Below, one piece after another: positions 24,846 to 34,128 of a DNA stretch of 45,364 nucleotides. Each line of letters begins with the position of its first letter. Position 1 is the first letter of the stretch. The DNA lies in contig JACPUD010000114.1 in the NCBI GenBank assembly GCA_016192435.1, positions 1-45,364 on the forward strand, given 5' to 3'. The notes below the pieces were generated by a model. The model was not told where the DNA came from. It saw only the letters and a program-made list of their open reading frames with translations, and searched no databases. This stretch comes from Rhodocyclales bacterium (GTDB lineage Bacteria; Pseudomonadota; Gammaproteobacteria; Burkholderiales; Rhodocyclaceae). A program made the position numbers and the translations under genes.

Positions 24846-25649
24846 ATGGCTTCCATCATGGAATTCATCTTCAACCCCGCCCTGTCGATTTCCGGCTTCG
24901 CCGTCGGCCTGCTGGTCGGCCTGACCGGCGTCGGCGGCGGCTCGCTGATGACGCCCTTGCTGGTACTGCTGTTCGGCTTCAAGCCGGCGACCGCAGTGGG
25001 CACTGACTTGCTATATGCGGCGATCACCAAAAGCGGCGGTTCCTGGGTGCATCACCGGCATGGCAACATCGAATGGCGCATCACCGGACGCCTCGCCCTC
25101 GGCAGCGTCCCGGCCGCCGGCTTGACCCTGTTGGCGCTCGCGCAACTCGGCATAAAAGGCCACGGCGCGACGGGATTGATCTCCGTGGTGCTCGGCTTTT
25201 CCCTGCTGCTGACTGCGCTTTCCCTGTTCTTCCGCCAGCGCCTGCTGGACTTGGCCAAGCGCCGTAGCGCCAGCGCCAACTTTGCCCAGCGTCATGTCGC
25301 CGGCCTGACGGTTGCCGTGGGCGCCATCGTCGGCGCATTGGTGACGATTTCCTCGGTCGGCGCCGGCGCGCTCGGCGTCACCGCGCTCGCCTTCCTCTAT
25401 CCGCAACTGGCCGCGCGCCGCATCGTCGGCTCGGACATCGCCCATGCCGTGCCGCTGACCCTGGTCGCCGGCCTCGGCCACTGGTGGCTGGGCACGGTCG
25501 ATGTGGTGCTGCTGGTCTCGCTCTTGATCGGTTCGCTGCCCGGCATCGCGCTCGGTGCCCACTTCGCCGCGAGGGTGCCGGAACGGGCGCTGCGCGGCCT
25601 GCTCGCCTCCGTACTGCTGCTGGTCGGCGGCAAGCTGATCTTCGTCTAA
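24846..25649 (+). CDS. TSUP (TauE/SafE) family anion permease
   Basis: A 267-residue inner-membrane protein with about eight hydrophobic segments in two repeats. The first repeat has the family motif GLLVGLTGVGGGSLMTPLLV; the second begins near residue 150 with AVGAIVGALVTISSVGAGALG. As the first gene of the sulfate assimilation operon it probably moves sulfate, sulfite or another sulfur anion. No cysUWA-type sulfate ABC importer is present here. Both ATGs at 24846 and 24858 are possible starts. Residues RRSASAN (near 139-145), in the hydrophilic loop between the two halves, come from an exact copy of the 22-bp repeat. Confidence 0.9.
   Translation: MASIMEFIFNPALSISGFAVGLLVGLTGVGGGSLMTPLLVLLFGFKPATAVGTDLLYAAITKSGGSWVHHRHGNIEWRITGRLALGSVPAAGLTLLALAQLGIKGHGATGLISVVLGFSLLLTALSLFFRQRLLDLAKRRSASANFAQRHVAGLTVAVGAIVGALVTISSVGAGALGVTALAFLYPQLAARRIVGSDIAHAVPLTLVAGLGHWWLGTVDVVLLVSLLIGSLPGIALGAHFAARVPERALRGLLASVLLLVGGKLIFV
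25260..25281 (+). repeat. Dispersed 22-bp repeat, copy 5 (exact)
   Basis: CGCC followed by the exact core. It lies inside the TSUP permease gene and is read as RRSASAN, in a loop between two membrane segments. Confidence 0.85.
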
Positions 25650-25668
25650 CCCCAGGGAAATACGCGCC

Positions 25669-27351
25669 ATGTACAAATACGACGACTACGACCACGCCAT
25701 TGTCCAGGCCCGCGTTGCCCAGTTCCGTGGCCAGACCGAGCGCTATCTTGCCGGCGTATTGAGCGACGACGAGTTCCGTCCGCTGCGCCTGCAAAACGGC
25801 CTCTACATCCAGCGCCACGGCCCCATGCTGCGTTTGGCCGTGCCCTACGGCCTGCTCTCGGCCGCGCAACTGCGCCGCTTTGCCGACATCGCCCGCCGCT
25901 ACGACCGCGGCTACGGCCACTTCACCACGCGCCACAACCTGCAACTGAACTGGGTCAAGCTGCCCGAGGTGCCCGCCATCCTCGCCGAACTGGCGCAGGA
26001 CGAACTGCACGCGATCCAGACCTCGGGCAACTGCATCCGCAACGTGACCACCGATCATTTCGCCGGCGTCGCCGCCGACGAGATTGCCGACCCGCGACCC
26101 TGGGCCGAGATCCTGCGCCAGTGGTCAACCTTCAACCCCGAGTTCGCCTACCTGCCGCGCAAGTTCAAGGTCGCGATCTCGGGCGCCGCCGAGGACCGCG
26201 CCGCGATCCAGGTGCACGACCTCGGCTTGCAGGTAGCCAGGAGCGATGCGGGCGAGATCGGCTTCAAGGTCTATGCCGGCGGCGGCCTCGGCCGCACCCC
26301 GCTGTTGGGCCAGGTGGTGCGCGAGTTCCTGCCCTGGCAGCACCTGCTGAGCTATACCGAAGCGCTGCTGCGCGTGTTCAACCGCCACGGCCGCCGCGAC
26401 AACGCATTCAAGGCACGCATCAAGATCCTGGTCAAGGCGCTCGGTCGCGAGGAGTTCGCGCGGCAGGTCGAGGAGGAATGGGCGCATTTGCAGAGTGGCC
26501 CTTCCACCCTGACGCAAGCCGAAGTCGACCGCGTCTCCAGGCAGTTCGCCGCGCCAGCCTACGAAACCCTGGCCGCGGACGACCTCTGCCACCTCGCCCA
26601 CCTGCGCGAGGACAAGGCCTTCGCGCGCTGGGTCGAACGCAACGTGCAGACGCATAGAGTGGCCGGTTACGCCGCCGTCACGCTTTCGCTGAAGAAGCCC
26701 GGCGCCGCTCCCGGGGACGCCAGCAGCGAACAGATGGAAGCCGCCGCCGACCTGGCCGAGCGTTACAGCTTCGGCGAGATCCGCGTCTCCCACGAACAGA
26801 ACCTGATCCTCGCCGACGTACCGCAGCGCGAGCTTTACACCGTCTGGCACCGCGCCAAGGCCGCATGCCTGGCCGCGCCCACGGTCGGCCTGATCCAGGA
26901 CCTGATCACCTGCCCCGGCGGCGACTTCTGCGGCCTGGCCAATGCCCGTTCGCTGCCGATCGCAGCGGCGATCCAGGAGCGCTTCGAGGATCTGGATTAC
27001 CAGCACGACATCGGCGAATTCGAACTCAACATTTCCGGCTGCATGAATTCCTGCGGCCACCATCACCTCGGAGCGATCGGCATTCTCGGCGTCGACAAAA
27101 ACGGCGAGGAATGGTACCAGGTCACCCTCGGCGGCCGCCAGGGCAATGATGCACGCATCGGCGAGGTGATCGGCCGCTCCTTTGCCGCCGCCGAAGTGCC
27201 GGATGCCATCGAGCGCCTGATCGGCGTCTACCTCGCGCACCGTCATGCCGACGAGCGTTTCATCGATACCTTCGACCGCATCGGCGAAGAGCCCTTCCGC
27301 AATGCCGCGTACCCGCAACCCCATCAATCGAGGAGAGTCGCAAATGGCTAA
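25669..27351 (+). CDS. cysI: Nitrite/sulfite reductase (siroheme, 4Fe-4S), CysI-type
   Basis: A 560-residue enzyme that reduces sulfite to sulfide with six electrons. Siroheme and cluster cysteines are all present: Cys415 and Cys421 in TCPGGDFCGLA, and Cys458 and Cys462 in SGCMNSCGHHH. The N-terminal half has GLYIQRHGPMLRLAVPYG and YGHFTTRHNLQLNWV, the latter with the substrate-site Arg residues. No flavoprotein cysJ lies in the operon, so the electron donor must be different, perhaps ferredoxin or the DUF934 partner. The stop overlaps the DUF934 start by eight bases. Context (cysHDN) favours sulfite over nitrite. Confidence 0.93.
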   Translation: MYKYDDYDHAIVQARVAQFRGQTERYLAGVLSDDEFRPLRLQNGLYIQRHGPMLRLAVPYGLLSAAQLRRFADIARRYDRGYGHFTTRHNLQLNWVKLPEVPAILAELAQDELHAIQTSGNCIRNVTTDHFAGVAADEIADPRPWAEILRQWSTFNPEFAYLPRKFKVAISGAAEDRAAIQVHDLGLQVARSDAGEIGFKVYAGGGLGRTPLLGQVVREFLPWQHLLSYTEALLRVFNRHGRRDNAFKARIKILVKALGREEFARQVEEEWAHLQSGPSTLTQAEVDRVSRQFAAPAYETLAADDLCHLAHLREDKAFARWVERNVQTHRVAGYAAVTLSLKKPGAAPGDASSEQMEAAADLAERYSFGEIRVSHEQNLILADVPQRELYTVWHRAKAACLAAPTVGLIQDLITCPGGDFCGLANARSLPIAAAIQERFEDLDYQHDIGEFELNISGCMNSCGHHHLGAIGILGVDKNGEEWYQVTLGGRQGNDARIGEVIGRSFAAAEVPDAIERLIGVYLAHRHADERFIDTFDRIGEEPFRNAAYPQPHQSRRVANG

Positions 27352-27871
27352 GAAACAGATCATCAAGGAGCGTCGCCTGCAGGATGACGCGTGGAAAGTC
27401 GTGACCCTGGTCGACGGCGCAGCGCCGTTCGACGTCTGCCTGCCGGTCGGCCCGCTGCTGGTGCCGGTTGCGGTCTGGAAAGCGAAGAAGGCCTGCCTGA
27501 TCCACCGCGAGTATGAGCACGGCACGCCGCTGGGGATCTGGCTGGCGCCCGAGGATGATCTCGCCGAGATTGCCGCCGACCTCGACGACTTCACGGTGAT
27601 CGCCGTGCATTTTCCGAAATTCACCGACGGCCGCGGCTACTCGACCGCGCGCCTGCTACGCGAACGTTACGGCTATGACGGCGAGTTGCGCGCCTTCGGC
27701 GACATCGGCCGTGACCAGATTTTCTTCCTGAATCGCGTCGGCTTCGACGCCTTCGTGATCGGCGAAGGCAAGAGCGCCGAGGATGCATTGGCCGCCTTTG
27801 ACGATTTCCCCGAGAGCTACCAGGGCAACGCGGTCCAGCCGCTGCCCCTGTTCCGCCGACGGGTCGCCTGA
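27344..27871 (+). CDS. DUF934 protein
   Basis: A 175-residue soluble protein of the DUF934 family, found almost only beside cysI-type reductases in beta-, alpha- and some gammaproteobacteria. Recognisable parts are VDGAAPFDVCLPVGPLLVP, GIWLAPEDDLAEI, VHFPKFTDGRGYSTARLLRE and LRAFGDIGRDQIFFL-NRVGFDAF. There are few cysteines and no cluster-binding pattern, so a simple ferredoxin role is not supported. It may help assemble the reductase or pass electrons to it. The start at 27344 follows GAGGAG and overlaps cysI, so the two are translationally coupled. Confidence 0.88.
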   Translation: MAKKQIIKERRLQDDAWKVVTLVDGAAPFDVCLPVGPLLVPVAVWKAKKACLIHREYEHGTPLGIWLAPEDDLAEIAADLDDFTVIAVHFPKFTDGRGYSTARLLRERYGYDGELRAFGDIGRDQIFFLNRVGFDAFVIGEGKSAEDALAAFDDFPESYQGNAVQPLPLFRRRVA

Positions 27872-27894
27872 ACTAAAACTGGAAGGAGCCTGCC

Positions 27895-28668
27895 ATGCTG
27901 CGTGAAAATCTGCCCGCCATACCGGATCTGGCCGACCTCGAACTGGTCGCCGCCGTCGCCGAAAAGGCCGTCGGCGTCAAGCAACTGCTGCGCGACGTCG
28001 CGCGCGACTACGCGCCTGCCGTGTTCGCCAACAGCCTCGGCGCCGAAGACATGGTGCTGACCGACATGATCTGGAGCGAGGGAACGCAGATCGGCATCTT
28101 CTCGCTCGACACGGGGCGCCTGCCGACCGAGACCTACGAGCTGATGGCGCGTGCCGAGCGTCACTACGGTCGCCGCCTGGAGGTGTTTGCACCACGCCAC
28201 GATACGGTGCAGGACTTCGTCACCGGCTTCGGCATCAACGGCTTCTACGACTCGGTCGAGGCACGCAAGGCCTGCTGCCATGCGCGCAAGGTCGAGCCGC
28301 TGCAACGCGCCCTGGCCGGCAAACAGGCCTGGATCACCGGCCTGCGCGCCGCGCAGTCGCAGACCCGCGAAAAGCTCAAGACCGTGAGCTTCGACAGTAT
28401 CAACAACCTGGTCAAGATCAGCCCGCTGACGGACTGGAGCGAGCGCGAGATATGGGTTTACCTGCGCGCCAACAAGGTGCCCTACAACGCGCTGCATGAT
28501 CGCAACTATCCCAGCATCGGTTGCGCGCCCTGCACCCGCGCCATCCAGCCCGGCGAAGACGTGCGCGCCGGCCGCTGGTGGTGGGAAGCCCCGGAGACCA
28601 AGGAATGCGGCCTGCACCTGGTCGATGGCCGCCTGCAACGAATCGAGAAGCAAGGGACCGCGGCATGA
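27895..28668 (+). CDS. cysH: Adenylylsulfate (APS) reductase, iron-sulfur type
   Basis: A 257-residue thioredoxin-dependent enzyme that reduces APS to sulfite and AMP. Cys127-Cys128 (KACCHARK) and Cys210/Cys213 (CAPC) form the 4Fe-4S site that marks APS reductases as opposed to PAPS-only enzymes. The catalytic Cys238 lies in the ECGLH motif near the C-terminus. SLGAEDMVL and FSLDTGRLPTETY line the nucleotide site. No APS kinase gene (cysC) is found here, in line with the direct APS route. It overlaps cysD (ATGA). Confidence 0.94.
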   Translation: MLRENLPAIPDLADLELVAAVAEKAVGVKQLLRDVARDYAPAVFANSLGAEDMVLTDMIWSEGTQIGIFSLDTGRLPTETYELMARAERHYGRRLEVFAPRHDTVQDFVTGFGINGFYDSVEARKACCHARKVEPLQRALAGKQAWITGLRAAQSQTREKLKTVSFDSINNLVKISPLTDWSEREIWVYLRANKVPYNALHDRNYPSIGCAPCTRAIQPGEDVRAGRWWWEAPETKECGLHLVDGRLQRIEKQGTAA

Positions 28669-29588
28669 GCACGCTGGCGCTGCAGCAACACGCAACGCTG
28701 TCGCACCTGGACTGGCTGGAATCCGAATCCATCCATATCCTGCGCGAAGTCGCCGGCCAATGCGCCAATCCGGCGCTGCTATTCTCCGGCGGCAAGGACT
28801 CGCTGGTGCTGCTGCGTCTGGCGGAAAAGGCCTTCCGCCCGGGACGCTTCCCGTTTCCCCTGCTCAACATCGATACCGGCCACAACTATCCGGAGGTGAT
28901 CGACTTCCGCGACTTTCGCGCCTGCCAGTTGAACGAACGCCTGATCGTGCGCTCGGTCGAGGATTCGATGCGGCGCGGCACCGTGGTGCTGAAGACTCCC
29001 GGCGAGTCGCGCAACAAGCACCAGTCGGTGACGCTGCTCGAAGCCATCGAGGAGTTCGGCTTCGACTGCTGCATCGGCGGCGCGCGGCGCGACGAGGAAA
29101 AGGCGCGGGCCAAGGAGCGCATTTTCTCCTTCCGTGACGAGTTCGGTCAGTGGGACCCGAAAAACCAGCGCCCCGAGTTGTGGGACCTGTTCAACGCGCG
29201 GGTGCACAAAGGCGAGAACATCCGCGCCTTTCCGATCTCGAACTGGACCGAACTCGACGTCTGGCAGTACATCGAACGCGAGGAACTGCAACTGCCCTCG
29301 ATCTACTTCGCCCACAGGCGCGAGGTGATCCGCAGGAGCGGACTGCTGCAACCGGTCACCGAGCTGACGCCGGCGCGCGCCGGCGACGTGGTCGAAGAAA
29401 TCACCGTGCGCTTTCGCACGGTCGGCGACATCACCTGCACCGCGCCGGTCGAATCCAATGCCGACACGGTCGCCCGCATCATCGAGGAGACCGCGACGAC
29501 CACGATCACCGAACGCGGCGAGACGCGGCTGGACGACCAGACTTCGGAAGCCTCGATGGAACAACGCAAGAAGGAAGGATACTTTTGA
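28665..29588 (+). CDS. cysD: Sulfate adenylyltransferase subunit 2
   Basis: A 307-residue ATP sulfurylase catalytic subunit that makes APS from ATP and sulfate, driven by GTP hydrolysis in CysN. The pyrophosphatase loop LLFSGGKDSLVLLRLA is present, followed by LLNIDTGHNYPE, GGARRDEEKARAKERIFSF and WTELDVWQYIERE. The C-terminus RKKEGYF is diagnostic. The ATG at 28665 overlaps the cysH stop, and the cysD stop overlaps the cysN start (TGATG), so the three are tightly coupled. Confidence 0.97.
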   Translation: MSTLALQQHATLSHLDWLESESIHILREVAGQCANPALLFSGGKDSLVLLRLAEKAFRPGRFPFPLLNIDTGHNYPEVIDFRDFRACQLNERLIVRSVEDSMRRGTVVLKTPGESRNKHQSVTLLEAIEEFGFDCCIGGARRDEEKARAKERIFSFRDEFGQWDPKNQRPELWDLFNARVHKGENIRAFPISNWTELDVWQYIEREELQLPSIYFAHRREVIRRSGLLQPVTELTPARAGDVVEEITVRFRTVGDITCTAPVESNADTVARIIEETATTTITERGETRLDDQTSEASMEQRKKEGYF

Positions 29589-30868
29589 TGAGCGCGATCG
29601 AACACCTGCCCGGCATCGACAACGGCCTGCTGCGCTTTCTCACCTGCGGCAGCGTCGACGACGGCAAGAGCACCCTGATCGGCCGACTGCTCTACGACAC
29701 CAAGACCATCCTTGCCGACACGCTGCACGCCATCGCGCGCACCTCGGAACGGCGCGGACTGGAAGCTGTGGACCTGTCTCTGATCACCGATGGCCTCAGC
29801 GCCGAGCGCGAGCAGGGCATCACGATCGACGTGGCCTATCGCTACTTCACCACCGGTCGGCGCAAATACATCATCGCCGACGCGCCGGGCCACGAACAGT
29901 ACACGCGCAACATGGTCACCGCCGCCTCGACGGCCAACCTCGCGATCATCCTGGTCGACGCGCGCAAGGGCCTGCTGACCCAGACCCGACGCCATTCCTA
30001 CCTGGCGCACTTGGTCGGCATTCCGCACATCGTGGTGGCGATCAACAAGATGGATCTGGTCGACTACGATCAGGCCGTCTTTGATCGCATCCGCGACGAG
30101 TACCTCGAATTTGCCGCGACGCTGGGCATCGGCGACGTCGGCTTCATTCCACTGTCGGCGCTCAACGGCGACATGATCGTCGATCGCGGCGAACGCCTGG
30201 ACTGGTATTCGGGCCCGACGCTGCTCGATATCCTGGAAGACGCGCCTACCGCGCACTCCGAGCGCGACGAACGCTTCCGCTTTCCCGTGCAATACGTCTG
30301 CCGCCCGCAAAAATCGGGCGACCCGAAACTGCACGATTACCGAGGTTTCATGGGCCGTGTCGAGTCCGGCGAGATTGCCGTGGGCGACGAGGTACTGGTC
30401 CTGCCGTCGGAGCAGCGGACCCGCATCAAGGCGATCGAGATTTACGGCAGCTCGCTGCCGCGTGCGATAGCCGAGCAGTCGGTGACGCTGCTGCTCGATG
30501 ATGAAGTCGACGTCTCGCGCGGCGACATGATTGTTCGTGCGCAAGAGTTGGCGCTGGTGACACGGCGCATCGAAGCCATGCTCTGCTGGCTGGGCGACAC
30601 GGCACTCGATCCGCAGCGCAAATACCTGATCCGCCAAACCACGCGCGAGACCAAGGCCATGATCGAGGCCATCGACTACCGGCTCGACATCAATACCCTG
30701 CAGCAACTGCCCGCCGACCGCCTGGGCATGAACGACATCGCGCGCGTGACGTTTAAACTGGCGCAGCCGCTATGCGTCGATGCCTATGGCGAAAATCGCT
30801 CGACCGGCGCCTTCATCGTGATCGACGAATCGAGCAACTGCACCGTCGGCGCCGGCATGATTCTCTGA
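29588..30868 (+). CDS. cysN: Sulfate adenylyltransferase subunit 1 (GTPase)
   Basis: A 426-residue EF-Tu-like GTPase partner of CysD. G motifs are intact: FLTCGSVDDGKST (P-loop), DAPGHEQYTRNM (switch II) and NKMDLVD. Beta-barrel domains follow. No C-terminal APS kinase is fused, as the length is that of CysN alone, not NodQ-type CysNC. The start ATG at 29588 has AAGGA upstream inside cysD. It is the last gene of the operon. A stretch near 30546-30567 resembles a decayed 22-bp repeat. Confidence 0.96.
   Translation: MSAIEHLPGIDNGLLRFLTCGSVDDGKSTLIGRLLYDTKTILADTLHAIARTSERRGLEAVDLSLITDGLSAEREQGITIDVAYRYFTTGRRKYIIADAPGHEQYTRNMVTAASTANLAIILVDARKGLLTQTRRHSYLAHLVGIPHIVVAINKMDLVDYDQAVFDRIRDEYLEFAATLGIGDVGFIPLSALNGDMIVDRGERLDWYSGPTLLDILEDAPTAHSERDERFRFPVQYVCRPQKSGDPKLHDYRGFMGRVESGEIAVGDEVLVLPSEQRTRIKAIEIYGSSLPRAIAEQSVTLLLDDEVDVSRGDMIVRAQELALVTRRIEAMLCWLGDTALDPQRKYLIRQTTRETKAMIEAIDYRLDINTLQQLPADRLGMNDIARVTFKLAQPLCVDAYGENRSTGAFIVIDESSNCTVGAGMIL
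30546..30567 (-). repeat. Possible decayed copy of the 22-bp repeat in cysN
   Basis: Complement carries GTGTCACCAGCGCCAACT, three mismatches from the core. It is read as ELALVTR in cysN, a fourth frame. It may be chance. Confidence 0.35.
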
Positions 30869-30971
30869 TTGCGGAAAGACACCCCGACTGCCGCACCGAG
30901 CCGCCGCAGCGAGGGAATCCGGCGAATGCCGATCCCGGCGGGAAATACAGTCAGCGGTGGGCGCCGCAGAC

Positions 30972-31006
30972 AAAAAGAAAGCGCGTGCTGAGAACAGCAC
31001 GCGCTT
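30972..31006 (-). terminator. Rho-independent terminator of the histone H1-like gene
   Basis: Read leftward, a 12-base stem begins AAGCGCGTGCTG, with the loop TTCT, followed by TCTTTTT. It lies 60 bases past the stop codon. On the other strand it lacks a good T-tract, so it serves cysN poorly. Confidence 0.88.
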
Positions 31007-31065
31007 GCTAATCCACTTGGCGCCGCGATCAGTCCGGTAGGACCGTACGCAGGCCGATGCTACCG

Positions 31066-31599
31066 TCAGGGACGGGAACCGGTGGGGAACGGCCAAGCAG
31101 CGGCCGGATTCAGCGACGACTTGATGCCGGGTGCAGCAGCAGTTGAAGGCGCTGCGGCAGCGGCAGGCTTTGGTGCAGCCTTCTTCGCAGCAGGCTTGGC
31201 AGCAGGCTTTGCAGCAGGCTTCTTCGCAGCGGGCTTGGCAGCCGCCTTCTTCGGCGCGGCCTTCTTCGCAGCGGGCTTGGCAGCAGCCTTCTTCGGCGCA
31301 GCCTTCTTCGCAGCGGGCTTGGCAGCAGCCTTCTTCGGCGCGGCCTTCTTCGCAGCGGGCTTGGCAGCAGCCTTCTTCGGCGCGGCCTTCTTCGCAGCGG
31401 GCTTGGCAGCAGCCTTCTTCGGCGCGGCCTTCTTCGCGGCGGGCTTGGCAGCAGCCTTCTTCGCAGCGGGCTTGGCAGCAGCCTTCTTTACAGCCGGCTT
31501 TTTGGCAGCTGGCTTCTTCGGGGCCGCAGACTTCTTAGCGGCGGGCTTAGCCGCAGCCTTCTTTGCGGCCGGCTTCTTGGCTTTCTTGGTATCAGCCAT
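31066..31599 (-). CDS. Histone H1-like, Lys/Ala/Pro-rich DNA-binding protein
   Basis: A 177-residue, highly basic low-complexity protein made almost wholly of Ala, Lys and Pro, like the C-terminal tail of eukaryotic H1 and Pseudomonas AlgP. The core is a tandem 14-residue unit AAAKPAAKKAAPKK. The head MADTKKAKK and the tail NPAAAWPFPTGSRP are unique; the tail matches a betaproteobacterial group of such proteins. It should coat DNA without sequence preference. The ATG at 31599 has a perfect AAGGAGG site, so strong expression is expected. Repeat number is likely to vary between strains. Confidence 0.85.
   Translation of the reverse strand: MADTKKAKKPAAKKAAAKPAAKKSAAPKKPAAKKPAVKKAAAKPAAKKAAAKPAAKKAAPKKAAAKPAAKKAAPKKAAAKPAAKKAAPKKAAAKPAAKKAAPKKAAAKPAAKKAAPKKAAAKPAAKKPAAKPAAKPAAKKAAPKPAAAAAPSTAAAPGIKSSLNPAAAWPFPTGSRP
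31226..31477 (-). repeat. Six 42-bp tandem repeats in the histone H1-like gene
   Basis: Units begin at 31226, 31268, 31310, 31352, 31394 and 31436, each with the same CGCAGCGGGCTTGG-like start. Units differ by only one or two bases, except the last, which diverges after about 27 bases. The period is a multiple of three, so changes in copy number keep the frame. Confidence 0.9.
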
Positions 31600-32096
31600 G
31601 TTGAACCTCCTTAACAAATTAACAGGAAAGAACCACCACTACTTTTTACTGCAACCCGTCTGGGCTAGCACGGATTATCCAACGCTCCGATGCAATCGAA
31701 AGCGACGAATTCCTCACGTTTATCCGCCTATCACTGCGTTTTGAAACGTCCGATGACAAACGCACGCGTATGCGTTAATCATATTGCGGCAACTCCGTTG
31801 CGAGGCGAACCTCCCGCAGACACTGGCGCGGACGCGTGCCCGCCGCGAAAATTGCCGGTCGGCAAATCCGCACTGCAAACGAATGCCTGGATCAGGGGAT
31901 TGAATTCGATGCAGGGGAAGGAATGCAGGCGCCGATCCGTATCAAGATCGGCAGAAGATTGCTGGGCGGACCGGTGCAAATCGGTTTGGTCGGTGCCCGC
32001 GGCTTCCTGCATTCAGATCTCCCGTCTTGGCGTAATGAAGCCGGTGATGATCGGGACGCTGCGGTGAACAACCGGCATCGCCCCTTCTGCACGGCA

Positions 32097-32116
32097 ACCT
32101 ACTATATCTAGTAGGT
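32097..32116. promoter_or_regulatory. 20-bp palindrome ACCTACTATATCTAGTAGGT
   Basis: Perfect 8-base arms around TATC. The length and ACCT/AGGT ends are those of lux-box operators of LuxR-type regulators, but the inner bases differ from known boxes. Read leftward it contains TATAGT, a good -10 element, so a repressor could act here. Confidence 0.6.
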
Positions 32117-32129
32117 CATCGACGATTTG

Positions 32130-32145
32130 CTACTAATTGTAGTGT
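32130..32145. promoter_or_regulatory. Second dyad CTACTA-ATTG-TAGTGT
   Basis: Shares the CTACTA-N4-TAGT core with the palindrome at 32097. Its centre is 31 bases away, close to three helical turns, which suits cooperative binding on one DNA face. Confidence 0.5.
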
Positions 32146-32212
32146 TTGATTTTTTTGACTGCAAGAGTTTTCTGCTGTCGATTCGGCAGCACGCGTTGCA
32201 GCCTTGCGACAG

Positions 32213-32760
32213 TCAGACACCGATGCCGCGTACTCGATTCCAGTCGAAGCACGGACCCGGATCGGTCTTGCGCCCCGGTGCGATGTCGCTGTGCCCGACC
32301 ACCGCATCGACTCCGTAGCGATCGTGCAGTTGCGCGAGGAGTTGGTTCAGGATCCGGTACTGAACATCTTCGAACGGAAGCTGGTCGCAACCCTCGAGTT
32401 CAATGCCGACGGAAAAGTCGTTGCAGTTCTCGCGACCCCGCCAGGCCGAAACGCCCGCATGCCAAGCACGCCGGGCGCAGGGAACGAACTGGATCAATTC
32501 GCCGTCGCGGCGAATCAGGAAGTGGGCCGAGACCCGCAGATGCTGGATTTCGCGGTAATAGGCATGCTCCTGCGGATCGAGCGCATTGGTGAACAGCTGG
32601 ATGATTCCCTCGCCGCCGAATTCGTCAGGCGGCAGGCTGATGGCGTGGATGACGATCAAATCGATCGGCGCGTGCTGCGGACGTTCATCGAAATTCGGCG
32701 ACGGCACGCGCCGCGCCAGGGGCCACCATTCGGCATCATCTGCCGCCGGCAACGTCTGGA

Positions 32761-32764
<4 letters not shown>
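32213..32764 (-). CDS. ampD: 1,6-anhydro-N-acetylmuramyl-L-alanine amidase AmpD
   Basis: A 183-residue cytosolic zinc amidase that recycles cell-wall anhydromuropeptides and so keeps beta-lactamase induction low. Zinc ligands His40, His158 and Asp168 and the catalytic Glu122 are at spacings close to Citrobacter AmpD (34, 154, 164, 116). VSAHFLIRRDGELIQFVP and WHAGVSAWRGRENCNDFSVGIELEG are typical. A GTG start at 32764 overlaps the pilR stop (GTGA). The order pilS-pilR-ampD is conserved in betaproteobacteria. Confidence 0.95.

Positions 32765-34118
<1,354 letters not shown>

Positions 34119-34128
<10 letters not shown>

Larger units (their letters stand above)
31600..32212. other. 613-base region without a convincing gene
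   Basis: Only short open frames of up to 125 codons are present, in all directions; none has family-like sequence or a good ribosome site. A GATAAT at 31674-31679 (leftward) may be the -10 of the histone gene, with a leader of about 70 bases. The right third is A/T-rich and holds two dyads at 32097-32145. An unrecognised small RNA cannot be excluded. Confidence 0.5.

Noticed and set aside
31690-32111. Small open frames in the 31.6-32.2 kb gap
   Set aside because: Frames of 66-125 codons occur on both strands, but none has a ribosome site, sensible composition or recognisable sequence.
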